NCBI RefSeq assembly: GCF_003610255.1
Contig: NZ_RAPS01000001.1
Coordinates: 4,092,001-4,156,000, forward strand
DNA: 64,000 nucleotides
Direction of reading: 5' to 3'
DNA from: Streptomyces sp. TLI_171
Lineage (GTDB): Bacteria; Actinomycetota; Actinomycetes; Streptomycetales; Streptomycetaceae
The translations under genes were made by a program, and so were the position numbers. Positions 8,119 through 16,110 of the stretch are shown piece after piece (position 1 is the stretch's first letter; each line of letters starts with the position of its first letter). A model generated the notes under the pieces. The model was not told where the DNA came from. It worked only from the letters and a program-made list of their open reading frames with translations, and made no database searches.

Positions 8119-8976
8119 TCAGCGCGCGAACGCCACCGCGGGCGGTCCCCTGCGCAGCACGCAGTGCCGCAGCGCCGCCGCCACCGGCAGCGGCCAGTCC
8201 TCCGGACGTCCGCCCCGCGCCGGGGCCGCCGGGCGCTCGGCGGCCAGCAGCAGCGTCGTCAGCAGCGCCACCGCCGTCCGCACCGGGGCCGCCCACTCGC
8301 GCGCGGTCAGCGCCGCCGTCCGCACCAGCCGCCACAGCGCGGCCTCGCCGCGCCGCAGCCACCAGCCGGCGACCAGCGCCGCCGCGAGGTGGCCCAGCAG
8401 CATCGCGGGCGTCAGCCCCAGCCAGCCGGACACGTGCGGGGCCGCCGCGGCGGCCAGCGCCTGCGGATCCAGACCCGCCGCGCTCACCACCTGCTCCGGC
8501 GTGGTGTCCAGCGGAACGACCGTCAGCCCGTCACCGGGCGTGTCGTTGCACAGCAGCCGACCCGCGACCGCGGCCAGCGGGTCCGGGCCGCCCATCGCGG
8601 CCATCTCCGCGTGCGGCATCGCCGCACCGCCGCCGCCCAGTCCGCTCGCGAACCGGTGGAACAGCAGGTGCAGTCCCAGCTGGCCGCCGGCCAGCGCCGC
8701 CGCGATCGCCCCCAGCGAGCGCTCCCGCCCGCCGGCCAGCGCTGCCAGCGCGCACACCGCGGCGAAACCCGCCGCCAGCGTGTCCGGCGCCACCGCGCCG
8801 CCCGCCCGGGCGTGCCCGAAGGCCGCCACCAGCGTGCAGACCAGCGCGAACGGCACCGCCCGCAGCACCCGCAGGTCCCAGGCGGCCACCGAGGCCCGCC
8901 CAGCGGGCACGGCGGCGCCCATGGGGGTCCCCCCGGCCGGAGGCCGGGGGAGGGCGGCAGCGGGGAGCTCAGTCAT
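8119..8976 (-). CDS. Polytopic membrane protein of the copper locus
   Basis: 285 residues, no named family recognised. Several hydrophobic helices are visible (about 35-75, 80-115, 185-215, 230-260). A His/Met-bearing loop (LHLLFHRF, then AAMPHAEMAAMGG) lies between helices and could bind copper. The first 18 codons overlap an inverted repeat (about 8930-8955) of a type often intergenic in Streptomyces, so the true start may be the internal ATG at 8922 (MGAAVPAG). The gene lies first in the leftward copper block, 130 bp from YcnI. The copper role rests on context only. Confidence 0.75.
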   Translation of the reverse strand: MTELPAAALPRPPAGGTPMGAAVPAGRASVAAWDLRVLRAVPFALVCTLVAAFGHARAGGAVAPDTLAAGFAAVCALAALAGGRERSLGAIAAALAGGQLGLHLLFHRFASGLGGGGAAMPHAEMAAMGGPDPLAAVAGRLLCNDTPGDGLTVVPLDTTPEQVVSAAGLDPQALAAAAAPHVSGWLGLTPAMLLGHLAAALVAGWWLRRGEAALWRLVRTAALTAREWAAPVRTAVALLTTLLLAAERPAAPARGGRPEDWPLPVAAALRHCVLRRGPPAVAFAR

Positions 8977-9206
8977 GGCCGGGACATCATCTCACCGCCT
9001 ACACCGGACCCCGGGGCAGGGGCCGGAACCCGCCGTGGGTGGCCGGATCCCGCCCGGCGCACTTCCTGGGCCGCGCGCTGCTCGGCACACCCGACAGGAC
9101 CAGTCCATCCGCCGAACGAGCGGTACCGGCGAGTGCGGACGGTTCACCGCGCGTAGCCGAGGAGATAGCTAGTTGTATGTGGAGCCGCAGCCAGGAGGGA
9201 TCTCCC

Positions 9207-9824
9207 GTGGACATCTGGTGGACTCTGCACCTCAAGCGCGACCCGGCCAGCGTGCCGCTCGCCCGCCGCATCCTGCTCGGCGCCATGGACTCCGCCGGAG
9301 TCGACCCGCAGGTCGCCTTCGACCTCGGCCTGGCCCTCACCGAGGCCTGCGCCAACGCCGTCGAGCACGCCGTCCCCGCCCACCCCGGCGACACCTTCCA
9401 GGTCACGGCCTCGCTCGGCGGCGACCGGGTGCGCATCGAGGTCGCCAACACCAGCCCCGCCCCGGCCGCCCCCCGCCCGGCCCCGCCGCGCCGCCCCACC
9501 GGCGACCGCCCCGCCGCCGACCGGCCCGCCCCGCGCTGCCGCACCCGCCGCGGCCGGGCCTCGGTCCCCGCCCGGGTGCTGGCCGTCCGCCGCCCCACCG
9601 ACCGTCCGGCCCCGTACGACACCCACGTGCTGCCCCCGCTGCGCCCCGCCCTCCTCGCTGCGCCCGCCGACACCGTCCCGGACCTGGAAGCCGAGTGCGG
9701 CCGCGGCCTGTTCCTCATCCACGCGCTCGCCGACCACGTGCAGCTGCGCACCCACCCCCAGCGCGGCGCCACCGTCAGCTTCGACAAGATCCTCAGCGCC
9801 CCGCTGCTGCGCACCGCGTCCTGA
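9207..9824 (+). CDS. HATPase (GHKL) anti-sigma/SpoIIAB-like protein with a Pro/Arg-rich insert
   Basis: 205 residues. An N-terminal half of a GHKL ATPase carries the N-box (LALTEACANAVEHAV). A Pro/Arg/Ala-rich insert of about 80 residues follows, then the G-box region (ECGRGLFLIHALADHV) and the last strand (GATVSFDKIL). RsbW/SpoIIAB-like proteins bind ATP and sequester sigma factors or phosphorylate anti-anti-sigma factors. Streptomyces carries dozens of such orphan members, and no partner sigma or antagonist gene adjoins. The GTG at 9207 is chosen because AGGAGG stands 8 bp before it. The insert is unusually long for the ATP-lid position; see findings. Confidence 0.85.
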   Translation: MDIWWTLHLKRDPASVPLARRILLGAMDSAGVDPQVAFDLGLALTEACANAVEHAVPAHPGDTFQVTASLGGDRVRIEVANTSPAPAAPRPAPPRRPTGDRPAADRPAPRCRTRRGRASVPARVLAVRRPTDRPAPYDTHVLPPLRPALLAAPADTVPDLEAECGRGLFLIHALADHVQLRTHPQRGATVSFDKILSAPLLRTAS

Positions 9825-9917
9825 CGCCCCGTCCCCGCCGCGTCCCACGGGCCGAAACCCGCTGGCGGTCGGCCCCGGCTCTCCGGCTATGGTCTAGTCC
9901 ACTCGTCGGAGGGGACC

Positions 9918-11156
9918 ATGACCACCACCGCCGCGGAGCCGGCCTCCGCATCCCGCCTCGCCCTCGCCCGGATGGGCCAGGCCCTGCAGGGCCGGGACTT
10001 CCGGATCTGGTTCGCCGGACAGCTGATGTCCGCCTCCGGCGCACTCGCCCAGGGCGTCGTCCTCTCCTGGATGATCTACCAACTCACCCACAACGCCGTC
10101 TGGTTGACCCTGCTGACGGCCTGCACCTGGGGCCCCACGCTGGTCCTCGGCCCGTGGGCGGGCGCCCTGGTGGACCGCTCCGAGCGGCGCCGCCTGCTGA
10201 TGGTCACCCAGGCCCTGATGCTCTCCCTCGGCCTCGCGCTGGCCGTCACCACCGCGCTGTTCGGCCAGCACCTCTGGCTGCTGCTGACCCTCGCCACCTG
10301 CACCGGACTGGTCGCCACCGTCGACTCCCCCGCCCGCCAGGTCTTCGTGGTCGACCTGGTCGGCGCCGGCTCGGTGGCCAGCGCCGTCGGCCTGTGGGAG
10401 GTCGCCCTCAACGCCTCCCGGGTGATCGGGCCGAGCGTCGCCGGCGCCCTGCTCTCCTTCGGCGGCCCCGCGCCGGCCTTCGCCTTCAACGCCCTCACCT
10501 ACTGCGCGCCGCTGCTCGCCCTGAGCAAGCTGCGCCCGGCCGCCCCCGTCGACCGCACCGCCGCCGCCCTGCGCCAGAGGGCGAGCGCCCGCGAGGGCCT
10601 GGCCTACGCCCGCCGCTCCCCGATCATCCGCGGCCTGCTGCCGATGTCCGCCGCCAGCGGCCTGATCTTCGCGATGAACCTCACCGTGCCGCCGCTGGTC
10701 GACCGCGCCCTCCACCTCGGCCCGACCGGCTACAGCCTGCTGATGGCCGCGTTCGGACTCGGCGGCCTGCCGGGCGCGCTGCTCGCCGCCTCCGCCCCCG
10801 AACCCACCCCGCGCCGGGTCCGCACCCTCTCGGTCGCCACCTCGGTCGCCGTGCTCGCCACCGCGCTCGCCCCGGACGTGTACGTCGCCGTGCCCGGCAT
10901 GGCCGCCGTCGGACTCACCTCCATCTGGTACATCGCCAGCGCCAACACCCTCGCCCAGCTGCGCTCCGCACCCGAGATGCGCGGCCGGGTGATGTCCCTG
11001 TGGGGCAGCGCGATGACCGGCACCCTGCCCCTCACCGGACTCGCCGTCACCTTCCTCGCCCAGAACGTCGGCGCCCGCCTCGGCTTCGCCGTCTCCGGAG
11101 CCGCCCTGCTGCTCGCCACCCTCGCCGCCTGGCGGGCCCTGCGACCCGCCGTCTGA
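9918..11156 (+). CDS. MFS transporter (EntS-like, MFS_3 type)
   Basis: 412-residue inner-membrane major facilitator with about twelve hydrophobic helices. N-terminal FRIWFAGQLMSASG and the loop DRSERRRLLM between helices 2 and 3 match the MFS_3 subfamily signature (GxLaDRxxRRxLL). Members export small hydrophobic molecules or siderophores; the substrate cannot be read here. GGAGGGG stands 6 bp before the ATG, and a plausible -10 (TATGGT) lies about 25 bp upstream. It has its own promoter region after the ATPase gene. Confidence 0.9.
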   Translation: MTTTAAEPASASRLALARMGQALQGRDFRIWFAGQLMSASGALAQGVVLSWMIYQLTHNAVWLTLLTACTWGPTLVLGPWAGALVDRSERRRLLMVTQALMLSLGLALAVTTALFGQHLWLLLTLATCTGLVATVDSPARQVFVVDLVGAGSVASAVGLWEVALNASRVIGPSVAGALLSFGGPAPAFAFNALTYCAPLLALSKLRPAAPVDRTAAALRQRASAREGLAYARRSPIIRGLLPMSAASGLIFAMNLTVPPLVDRALHLGPTGYSLLMAAFGLGGLPGALLAASAPEPTPRRVRTLSVATSVAVLATALAPDVYVAVPGMAAVGLTSIWYIASANTLAQLRSAPEMRGRVMSLWGSAMTGTLPLTGLAVTFLAQNVGARLGFAVSGAALLLATLAAWRALRPAV

Positions 11157-11226
11157 TCCCGTGTCGAGGACCGCGGCCGCGGCTCCGACCGTACGGTGAA
11201 CCCACCGCACTGCGAGGAGCCCGGCC

Positions 11227-11613
11227 GTGACCTACCTGCTGCAACTGCACTTCAGCCTGTCCGACACCCCGTTCCCGCCGATCCCGGACTGGCCCCCGGC
11301 GCACGTCGCCGCGCACCTCGCCCACATGCGGGACGCGGTCGCCGAGTTCACCGCCACCGGCGAGCTGGTCGAGGCCCGCGGCCTGGCCATGCCCGAGACC
11401 GCCCTGATCGTCCGCGCCACCGCGGACGCGCCGCAGGTCACCGAAGGGCCGTTCCCCGCCACCAGGGAGTTCCTGTACGGCTGGTGGCTGGTGGACTGCA
11501 CGGGCCCGGAGCGGGCGGTGCAGATCGCCGCCCGGATCTCCGCGGTGCCGGGCCACGACGGGCGGCCGATGAACATGCCGATCGACGTCCGCGAGGTGCT
11601 GCCCGGGAGCTGA
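11227..11613 (+). CDS. YCII/DGPF-domain protein
   Basis: 128-residue cytoplasmic protein of the YCII superfamily (ferredoxin-like fold). The hallmark VTEGPFPATREFLYGWWLVD near residues 70-90 matches the DGPF-type motif (DGPF.ETKE.l.Gyy.v). Start is GTG. In actinobacteria such proteins are often paired with ECF41-type sigma factors, but none is adjacent here. Function of the family is unclear; small-molecule or enzymatic roles have been proposed. Confidence 0.85.
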   Translation: MTYLLQLHFSLSDTPFPPIPDWPPAHVAAHLAHMRDAVAEFTATGELVEARGLAMPETALIVRATADAPQVTEGPFPATREFLYGWWLVDCTGPERAVQIAARISAVPGHDGRPMNMPIDVREVLPGS

Positions 11614-11654
11614 CCCCGGGGCGCGAATTGCCGGGTCCGTCCGGGCGGCGGACC

Positions 11655-11897
11655 ATGGTGATCATGATGCATCAGATGCGCGCCGAGACCGGCCCCACCG
11701 GCGCCACGGACTCCGTGGTCAGCTGGCACATCGTCCGCAACGCGGACCCCGTGGCCCTCTGCGGCAAGGAACTCACCGCCACCGCCCCCGTCCAGGACGC
11801 CACCCGCTGGACCCTCGACCCGGACCACAACTGCCACACCTGCGGAGCCCTGTTCCTCCGCGAGTCCCCGTACCTCCCGGACGAACACACCGGCTGA
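11655..11897 (+). CDS. Small Cys-containing hypothetical protein
   Basis: About 80 residues, not recognised. The body reads WHIVRNADPVALCGKEL, then CHTCGALFLRESPY. The Cys pattern (C, then C-x2-C about 30 residues later, with nearby His) hints at a zinc ribbon or knuckle, but the fourth ligand is uncertain. Several Met codons cluster at the start (11655, 11664, 11667, 11676), so the exact start is open. Transcribed with the YCII gene; a hairpin at 11908-11931 follows the stop. Confidence 0.65.
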   Translation: MVIMMHQMRAETGPTGATDSVVSWHIVRNADPVALCGKELTATAPVQDATRWTLDPDHNCHTCGALFLRESPYLPDEHTG

Positions 11898-11907
11898 CGC
11901 ACCACCA

Positions 11908-11931
11908 GGGGCGCGGGTCGGCCCGCGCCCC
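11908..11931 (+). terminator. Hairpin after the small Cys protein gene
   Basis: 10-bp perfect stem (GGGGCGCGGG / CCCGCGCCCC) closed by a TCGG loop, 10 bp past the stop codon and before the TetR gene. No T-run. Confidence 0.6.
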
Positions 11932-11983
11932 CGCCGGTGCGGCGTAGCCTTGGCTTCCCCTGGTCTCGCGCGGAGGTGCTCTC

Positions 11984-12601
11984 GTGGTTGTCGACTCCTC
12001 CACCGACGGCCGGGTCCAGCGCGGGAACGAGACGCGGCGGGCGGTGCTCGGGCGGGCGGTGCAGGTGGCGTCCGTCGAAGGGCTGGGCGCGCTGTCGATC
12101 GGGCGGCTGGCGACGGACCTGGGGCTGAGCAAGAGCGGGGTGTTCGCCGGCTTCGGGTCCAAGGAGGAACTGCAACTGGCGACGGTCCGCGCGGCGCGGC
12201 GGATCTTCTACGACCGGGTGGTCGCCCCGGCGCTGGAGGCGCCGCCGGGGGTGGGCCGGGTCCGCTCGCTGTGCGAGTTCTGGATGGACTACTCGCGAGG
12301 CCGGGTCTTCGAGGGCGGCTGCTTCTTCTACTCGGTGACGGCCGAGTTCGACGCCCAGCCGGGCCCGGTCCGGGACTCCCTCGCGGAGGCGGCGCTGGAG
12401 TGGGAGTCCCTGATCACCGACGAGCTGCGGGCGGCGGCCGCGTCCGGCGACCTCCCGCCCGGCAGCGACCCGGAGGAGCTCGCGCTGCTGCTGACGAGCC
12501 TGATGGACGGCGCGAACGTGCACGCGGTGCTGCACGACGACCCGTCCCGCTACGACCGGACGATGCGGGCGATCCACCGCCTGCTGGGCATTCCGGCCTG
12601 A
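11984..12601 (+). CDS. TetR-family transcriptional regulator
   Basis: 205 residues from a GTG start with CGGAGG upstream. The N-terminal TetR helix-turn-helix (about 20-65) contains LSIGRLATDLGLSKSGVFAGFGSKEEL. The C-terminal domain (RGCFF-like segment EGGCFFYSVTAEFD) resembles the TetR_C_16/YcdC-type group that senses small hydrophobic ligands. It lies 72 bp upstream of an alpha/beta hydrolase gene in the same direction, with a palindromic operator between them, so it probably represses that gene. Confidence 0.92.
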   Translation: MVVDSSTDGRVQRGNETRRAVLGRAVQVASVEGLGALSIGRLATDLGLSKSGVFAGFGSKEELQLATVRAARRIFYDRVVAPALEAPPGVGRVRSLCEFWMDYSRGRVFEGGCFFYSVTAEFDAQPGPVRDSLAEAALEWESLITDELRAAAASGDLPPGSDPEELALLLTSLMDGANVHAVLHDDPSRYDRTMRAIHRLLGIPA

Positions 12602-12644
12602 TCCCGGACCGAAGGCTCACCGCCCTGCGGCGAGCCCAAAAACT

Positions 12645-12660
12645 GCACGAACGGTCGTGC
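12645..12660. promoter_or_regulatory. Palindromic operator upstream of the hydrolase gene
   Basis: GCACGA-ACGG-TCGTGC, a perfect 6-bp inverted repeat with 4-bp spacer, directly followed by TAATAT (12661-12666), a good -10 hexamer in this GC-rich DNA. It sits 13 bp upstream of the hydrolase ATG and immediately after the tetR gene. Size and place fit a TetR-type operator that blocks the hydrolase promoter. Confidence 0.55.
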
Positions 12661-12673
12661 TAATATCTCGGCC

Positions 12674-13627
12674 ATGGCACCCACCGTCGCCCTGCTGCGC
12701 ACCGCGTTGAACGCCGCCTCGCTCCTCGCCACCGCCCCGCCGGGCCGGGTGGCCTTCGAACTGTTCCGCCACCCGATGCGCCGCAGCCGGGTGCGCTCCG
12801 CCGAACGGGAACTGCACGACCTGGCCGTCACCGAGGAGATGACGGTCAACGGCAAGCGGGTGCGGGTCTACCGCTGGGGCGACGGCCGCCGGCCGGTGCT
12901 GCTGGTGCACGGCTGGCAGTCCCGGGCGTCCCGGTTCGCCCCGTACGTGCGCGGGCTGCTGGACCTGGGGATGAGCCCCATCGGGTTCGACGCGCCGGGC
13001 CACGGGGACTCGACGGGCCGGGCGACCACGATCCTGGAGTACCGCGAGGTGATCGGGCGGCTGGCCGAACGGCACGGCCCGTTCGAGGCGGCCGTGGCGC
13101 ACTCCTTCGGGGTGTGCTGCACGTTCCTGGCGATGGCCGAGGGCGTGCCGGTCGGACGACTGGTGGCGGTCGCGGGGGTCGCCGAGTTCGACTTCCTGGT
13201 GCAGGGCTTCGCCGCGATGCTGGGCCTGAACGACCGGCTGAAGCATGACCTGGTCCGGCGGATCGAACGCGTGCTGCTCCCCGGCGCCGGCGAGATCTGG
13301 CACCGCTTCGACGCCACCCGCCGCCCGGAGCGGATCACCGCGCCCATCCTGGTGGTGCACGACGAGGACGACGACGTCGTCCCGATCCGCCAGGCCCACC
13401 TGCTGCACGCCGCCTACGGCGAACCACAGTTGCGCCTGATCACCACTCAGGGCCTCGGCCACCGCCGAGTCCTGTCCGAGCGCACAGTGGTCGACAACGC
13501 ACTCGCATTCCTCACCGAGCCCGCCCCCGAGCCGCCAGCCGCTCCGTCAACTGTGCTGGTGTCCGTGCCCACCCCTGAGCCCCAGCCTTCGGTGCTGCCT
13601 GTGCCTGTGCCGGTCCCCGCGCCCTGA
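12674..13627 (+). CDS. Alpha/beta hydrolase with repeat-derived Pro/Val C-terminal tail
   Basis: 317 residues. The alpha/beta-hydrolase core covers about 55-280: VLLVHGWQSRAS (oxyanion-hole HG), GFDAPGHGDST, nucleophile elbow AVAHSFGVCC (Ser in an A-H-S-F-G rather than G-x-S-x-G setting), acid in HDEDDDVVP and His in GLGHRRVL. Substrate unknown. The last 35 residues (PEPPAAPSTVLVSVPTPEPQ and similar) are Pro/Val-rich and encoded by the first copy of a ~137-bp tandem repeat that continues downstream, so the natural C-terminus was probably overwritten or extended by repeat expansion. Likely controlled by the upstream TetR. Confidence 0.88.
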   Translation: MAPTVALLRTALNAASLLATAPPGRVAFELFRHPMRRSRVRSAERELHDLAVTEEMTVNGKRVRVYRWGDGRRPVLLVHGWQSRASRFAPYVRGLLDLGMSPIGFDAPGHGDSTGRATTILEYREVIGRLAERHGPFEAAVAHSFGVCCTFLAMAEGVPVGRLVAVAGVAEFDFLVQGFAAMLGLNDRLKHDLVRRIERVLLPGAGEIWHRFDATRRPERITAPILVVHDEDDDVVPIRQAHLLHAAYGEPQLRLITTQGLGHRRVLSERTVVDNALAFLTEPAPEPPAAPSTVLVSVPTPEPQPSVLPVPVPVPAP

Positions 13628-13880
13628 GCCTTCGGCCGCACCTGGGCCGGTGGCCGCGTCCGGCCTTCAGTCGTACCCGCGCCGTCGGCTGTGCTGGTGT
13701 CCGTTGCCACGCCTGAGCCGAGCCTTCGGTGGTGCCTGTGTCTGTGCCGGTCCCCGCGTCCTGAGTCTTCGGCCGCACCTGGGCCGGTGGCCGCGTCCGG
13801 CCTTCAGCCGTGCCCGCGCCGTCGGTCGTACGGTGTCCCTGCCCACCCCTGAGCCCTGGCCTTCGGCTCTGCCGGAGCCT
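13541..13880. repeat. Tandem direct repeat, period about 137 bp
   Basis: Anchor phrases TGTCCGTGCCCACCCCTGAG (13560), TGTCCGTTGCCACGCCTGAG (13698) and TGTCCCTGCCCACCCCTGAG (13834) mark successive copies, 138 and 136 bp apart. Between them recur CCTTCGGCCGCACCTGGGCC and GTGGCCGCGTCCGGCCTTCA. About two and a half imperfect copies; the first encodes the hydrolase tail. No gene is supported in 13628-13987; the open frames on the minus strand simply follow the repeat. Confidence 0.85.
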
Positions 13881-13987
13881 TCGGTCGTGCGGGGCGGGAG
13901 CCTGCGCCCGCGACTGTGCCTTCGGCTGTGCTCGGGGCCGGGGGCGGTGTCCGTGCGGATCCGACGGCTGGTGGTCGGGGAACGCGG

Positions 13988-14029
13988 CGGGCGGCCGGCC
14001 CGGTGCGAAAGCACCGGGCCGGCCGCCCG
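13988..14029 (-). terminator. 19-bp perfect hairpin, terminator of the DUF5302 gene
   Basis: Arms 13988-14006 and 14011-14029 are perfect complements (starting CGGGCGGCCGGCCCGG) closed by a GAAA tetraloop. It lies 24 bp downstream of the DUF5302 stop on the minus strand and also faces the end of the repeat region. Confidence 0.8.
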
Positions 14030-14053
14030 TTCGCTCGCGGAGCCGGCGCCCGA

Positions 14054-14281
14054 TCAGCCGCCGCTCTTGCGGCGGAAGGTGCGCTTGCCGCCGGCCGCGC
14101 CGTGGGTGCCGTGGATCTTCGAGTCGCTGCCGGGGCCGCCGCCGGCGTTCCGGCCGCCGCCGCCCTTGCGCTGGAGCGCGGCCAGGAACTTGGCCTTCTG
14201 GTCGTCCTGCCCGGCGGCCTCGGGGGTGTCGGCGTCGGCGTCCGGCGCGGGTTCGGCGGCCGGGGCGGTTTCGCTGCTCAT
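14054..14281 (-). CDS. DUF5302 family small protein
   Basis: 75 residues, highly hydrophilic and probably disordered. An acidic Ala/Pro N-terminus is followed by DDQKAKFLAALQRKGG and a basic Gly-rich tail (KIHGTHGAAGGKRTFRRKSG), the pattern of the DUF5302 family widespread in actinobacteria. Function unknown; the basic tail suggests nucleic-acid or ribosome contact, which is inference. An AGGAGG stands before the ATG at 14281, which excludes a 13-codon upstream extension. Confidence 0.8.
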   Translation of the reverse strand: MSSETAPAAEPAPDADADTPEAAGQDDQKAKFLAALQRKGGGGRNAGGGPGSDSKIHGTHGAAGGKRTFRRKSGG

Positions 14282-14365
14282 GGGGACCTCCTGGACGGGA
14301 GCGGGTGTGCTGAAGCACACCCTGCCATGTCGGGCGGGTGCGCCGTCATTCGATATCGGAGTCCG

Positions 14366-14497
14366 TCAGCTCCGGCGCGCCGCGTCATGGGCGTGGTGCC
14401 GCTCGTCGCGGTACTGCAGGCCGCCCATCATGTACAGCAGGGCGAGGATCGGGAAGCCGATCGAGGCGATCACCAGTACGAAGAACTGCCAGACCAT
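14366..14497 (-). CDS. 43-residue single-span membrane peptide
   Basis: Small ORF with an ATG preceded by ACAGGAGAG. It starts MVWQFFVLVIASIGFPILAL, giving one transmembrane helix (about 3-25), then a short tail rich in Arg and His (QYRDERHHAHDAARRS). Orientation by positive-inside is N-out, C-in. Codon third positions are mostly G/C, as for a real gene. No family recognised. It lies upstream of the DUF5302 gene in the same direction, about 85 bp away, and may be co-transcribed. Confidence 0.6.
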   Translation of the reverse strand: MVWQFFVLVIASIGFPILALLYMMGGLQYRDERHHAHDAARRS

Positions 14498-14618
14498 GGG
14501 GCCTCTCCTGTCGCGAGCTGAATTACGGTACTTCGACCCATTATGTCCGAATCAATCCGTGCAGGGATCGCTGTCCGACCCCTGTTCGGGGCCGGGCGAC
14601 GGCCGCAGACTGTTGGCC

Positions 14619-15437
14619 ATGCGGGTAGAGCTGGCAGTTGACGCGCGCCGCCCGGACCGCGGCTGCGAGGACTTCGCGGTGGCCACCCCGGAAGCCCTGG
14701 TGCTGTTGGACGGGTCCAGCACGCCGGAATCCCTGGAGTCCGGCTGCGCCCACGGAATCGCCTGGTACGTGCGCCGCCTCGGGGTGCACCTGCTGGCCCG
14801 GCTGACCGACCGCGCCGACCTGGGCATCGCCGAGTGCCTGGCCGACGCGATCGCCGGGACGGCCGCCCTGCACGGCGGCTGCGACCTGGCCAACCCGGCC
14901 ACGCCCGCGGCGATGGTGGTCGCCGCCCGGCTGCGCGGCGACACCCTGGAGTACCTGGCGCTCGGCGACTCGCTGCTGGTGCTGCACCTCAAGGACGGGC
15001 CGCCCCGGGTGATCGGCGACAACCAGCGCTTTCCCGGCGGCGAGGAACTGCGCCGGCAGGTGTGGTCGACCGTCCCGGGCAGTGCCGAGCGCGCCGCGCT
15101 CTACCTGCGGTACGCGGTCGCGGTCCGGGCCGCCCGCAACACCGGGCACGGCCCGTGGATCGCCGCGGCCGCCCCGCACGCCGCCGACCACGCCGAGACC
15201 GGCTTCGCCGCCCTCGCCGACCTGCACGGCGTGGCCGCCCTCTCGGACGGCGCCGCCCGCTTCACCGGCCGCCTGGAGCTGGGCAGTTGGGCCGACGCGG
15301 TGCGACTGCTCGCGGAGGCCGGACCGGCCGAGCTGATCGGCCAGGTCCGGGCCGCCGAGCGCAGCGACGCGCACTGCCTGCGCTGGCCCCGCAGCAAGGC
15401 CCACGACGACGCCGCGGCGCTCTACGCCCGGATCTGA
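14619..15437 (+). CDS. PP2C-like protein phosphatase fold protein
   Basis: 272 residues. The order of motifs fits the PP2C/SpoIIE fold: DRGCEDF near the N-terminus (D-x-x-x-E-D), LVLLDGSSTPES (metal-binding DG), ATPAAMVVAARL (the SPAAT-like strand), LALGDSLLVLH (GDS) and a C-terminal AALSDG, then SDAHC and HDDAAALYARI (D-D near the end). The metal residues are only partly canonical, so activity is uncertain. ATG at 14619. Stands alone, convergent with the next gene. Confidence 0.7.
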   Translation: MRVELAVDARRPDRGCEDFAVATPEALVLLDGSSTPESLESGCAHGIAWYVRRLGVHLLARLTDRADLGIAECLADAIAGTAALHGGCDLANPATPAAMVVAARLRGDTLEYLALGDSLLVLHLKDGPPRVIGDNQRFPGGEELRRQVWSTVPGSAERAALYLRYAVAVRAARNTGHGPWIAAAAPHAADHAETGFAALADLHGVAALSDGAARFTGRLELGSWADAVRLLAEAGPAELIGQVRAAERSDAHCLRWPRSKAHDDAAALYARI

Positions 15438-15455
15438 ACCGGCGTCAGGAGGACG

Positions 15456-16007
15456 TCAGGACGCGGTCAGGAAGACCGCTCGCACGGACGACCCGTCCGG
15501 GGCGGTGTACCCGGCGACCACCTCGCCCGGTGCGGGTCCGGCACCCGCCCCGATCGGCTCCAGCACCCGGCGCAGCACCGCGGCGACCGGGCCGTCCACC
15601 GCGGCGACCTGCACGTCGCGGTCGGGCGTGTCGCTCTCGCTCTGCATCTGCGGCACCGCCCGGCCCGCCAGCAGCTCGGCCAACTGGGCCCGCACCACCG
15701 GGTCCTGGGCGCCGTCGTAGAACCAGCGGGTGCCCAGCACGCCGTGCTCGGCGGTGCCGATCAGCGCACCCTCGGGCACCCCGTCCAGCGGCTCGCCGCG
15801 GTACGCCATCGGCACCAGGTAGGCGGCCCGGTCGTCGGCCACCACCATCAGCTCGATGCCGACCTCGCCCGCCGGGTCGTCCAGCCGGAACCCGCCGGCC
15901 CGGGTCAGTTCGCCGCCGCCCGGCCGGAACCAGTCCTGCCCCGGCAGCCACTCGGCCAACAGCTCCAACTTGCCCGGCCGGACCGTGGTGTGGTGAATCG
16001 TCGCCAT
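15456..16007 (-). CDS. Maltokinase N-terminal cap-like domain protein
   Basis: 183 residues. The sequence (MATIHHTTVRPGKLELLAEW, GGFRLDDPAGEVGIE, LIGTAEHGVLGTRWFYDG) matches the cap domain that precedes the kinase in trehalose-pathway maltokinase Pep2/Mak, here without the kinase. In Streptomyces such free-standing proteins are common and sometimes labelled branching-enzyme-associated. No enzyme motif is present; role unknown, possibly regulatory or carbohydrate related. Ends 19 bp from the convergent phosphatase-like gene. Confidence 0.75.
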   Translation of the reverse strand: MATIHHTTVRPGKLELLAEWLPGQDWFRPGGGELTRAGGFRLDDPAGEVGIELMVVADDRAAYLVPMAYRGEPLDGVPEGALIGTAEHGVLGTRWFYDGAQDPVVRAQLAELLAGRAVPQMQSESDTPDRDVQVAAVDGPVAAVLRRVLEPIGAGAGPAPGEVVAGYTAPDGSSVRAVFLTAS

Positions 16008-16110
16008 CTCCGCCTCCTCGTCGCGCGGTGTTCCCGCGGGCCCAGCCTACGAACGGCGACGGCCGGTAGCGTGGTGGGCCACGGGGACGGCGACGGCGGG
16101 GGGACGCGCG

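Noticed and set aside
13512..14318. Minus-strand frame of repeated TDGAGTAEGRTRPPAQVRPK
   Set aside because: Follows the tandem DNA repeat and runs into the DUF5302 region in the wrong frame; not a protein.
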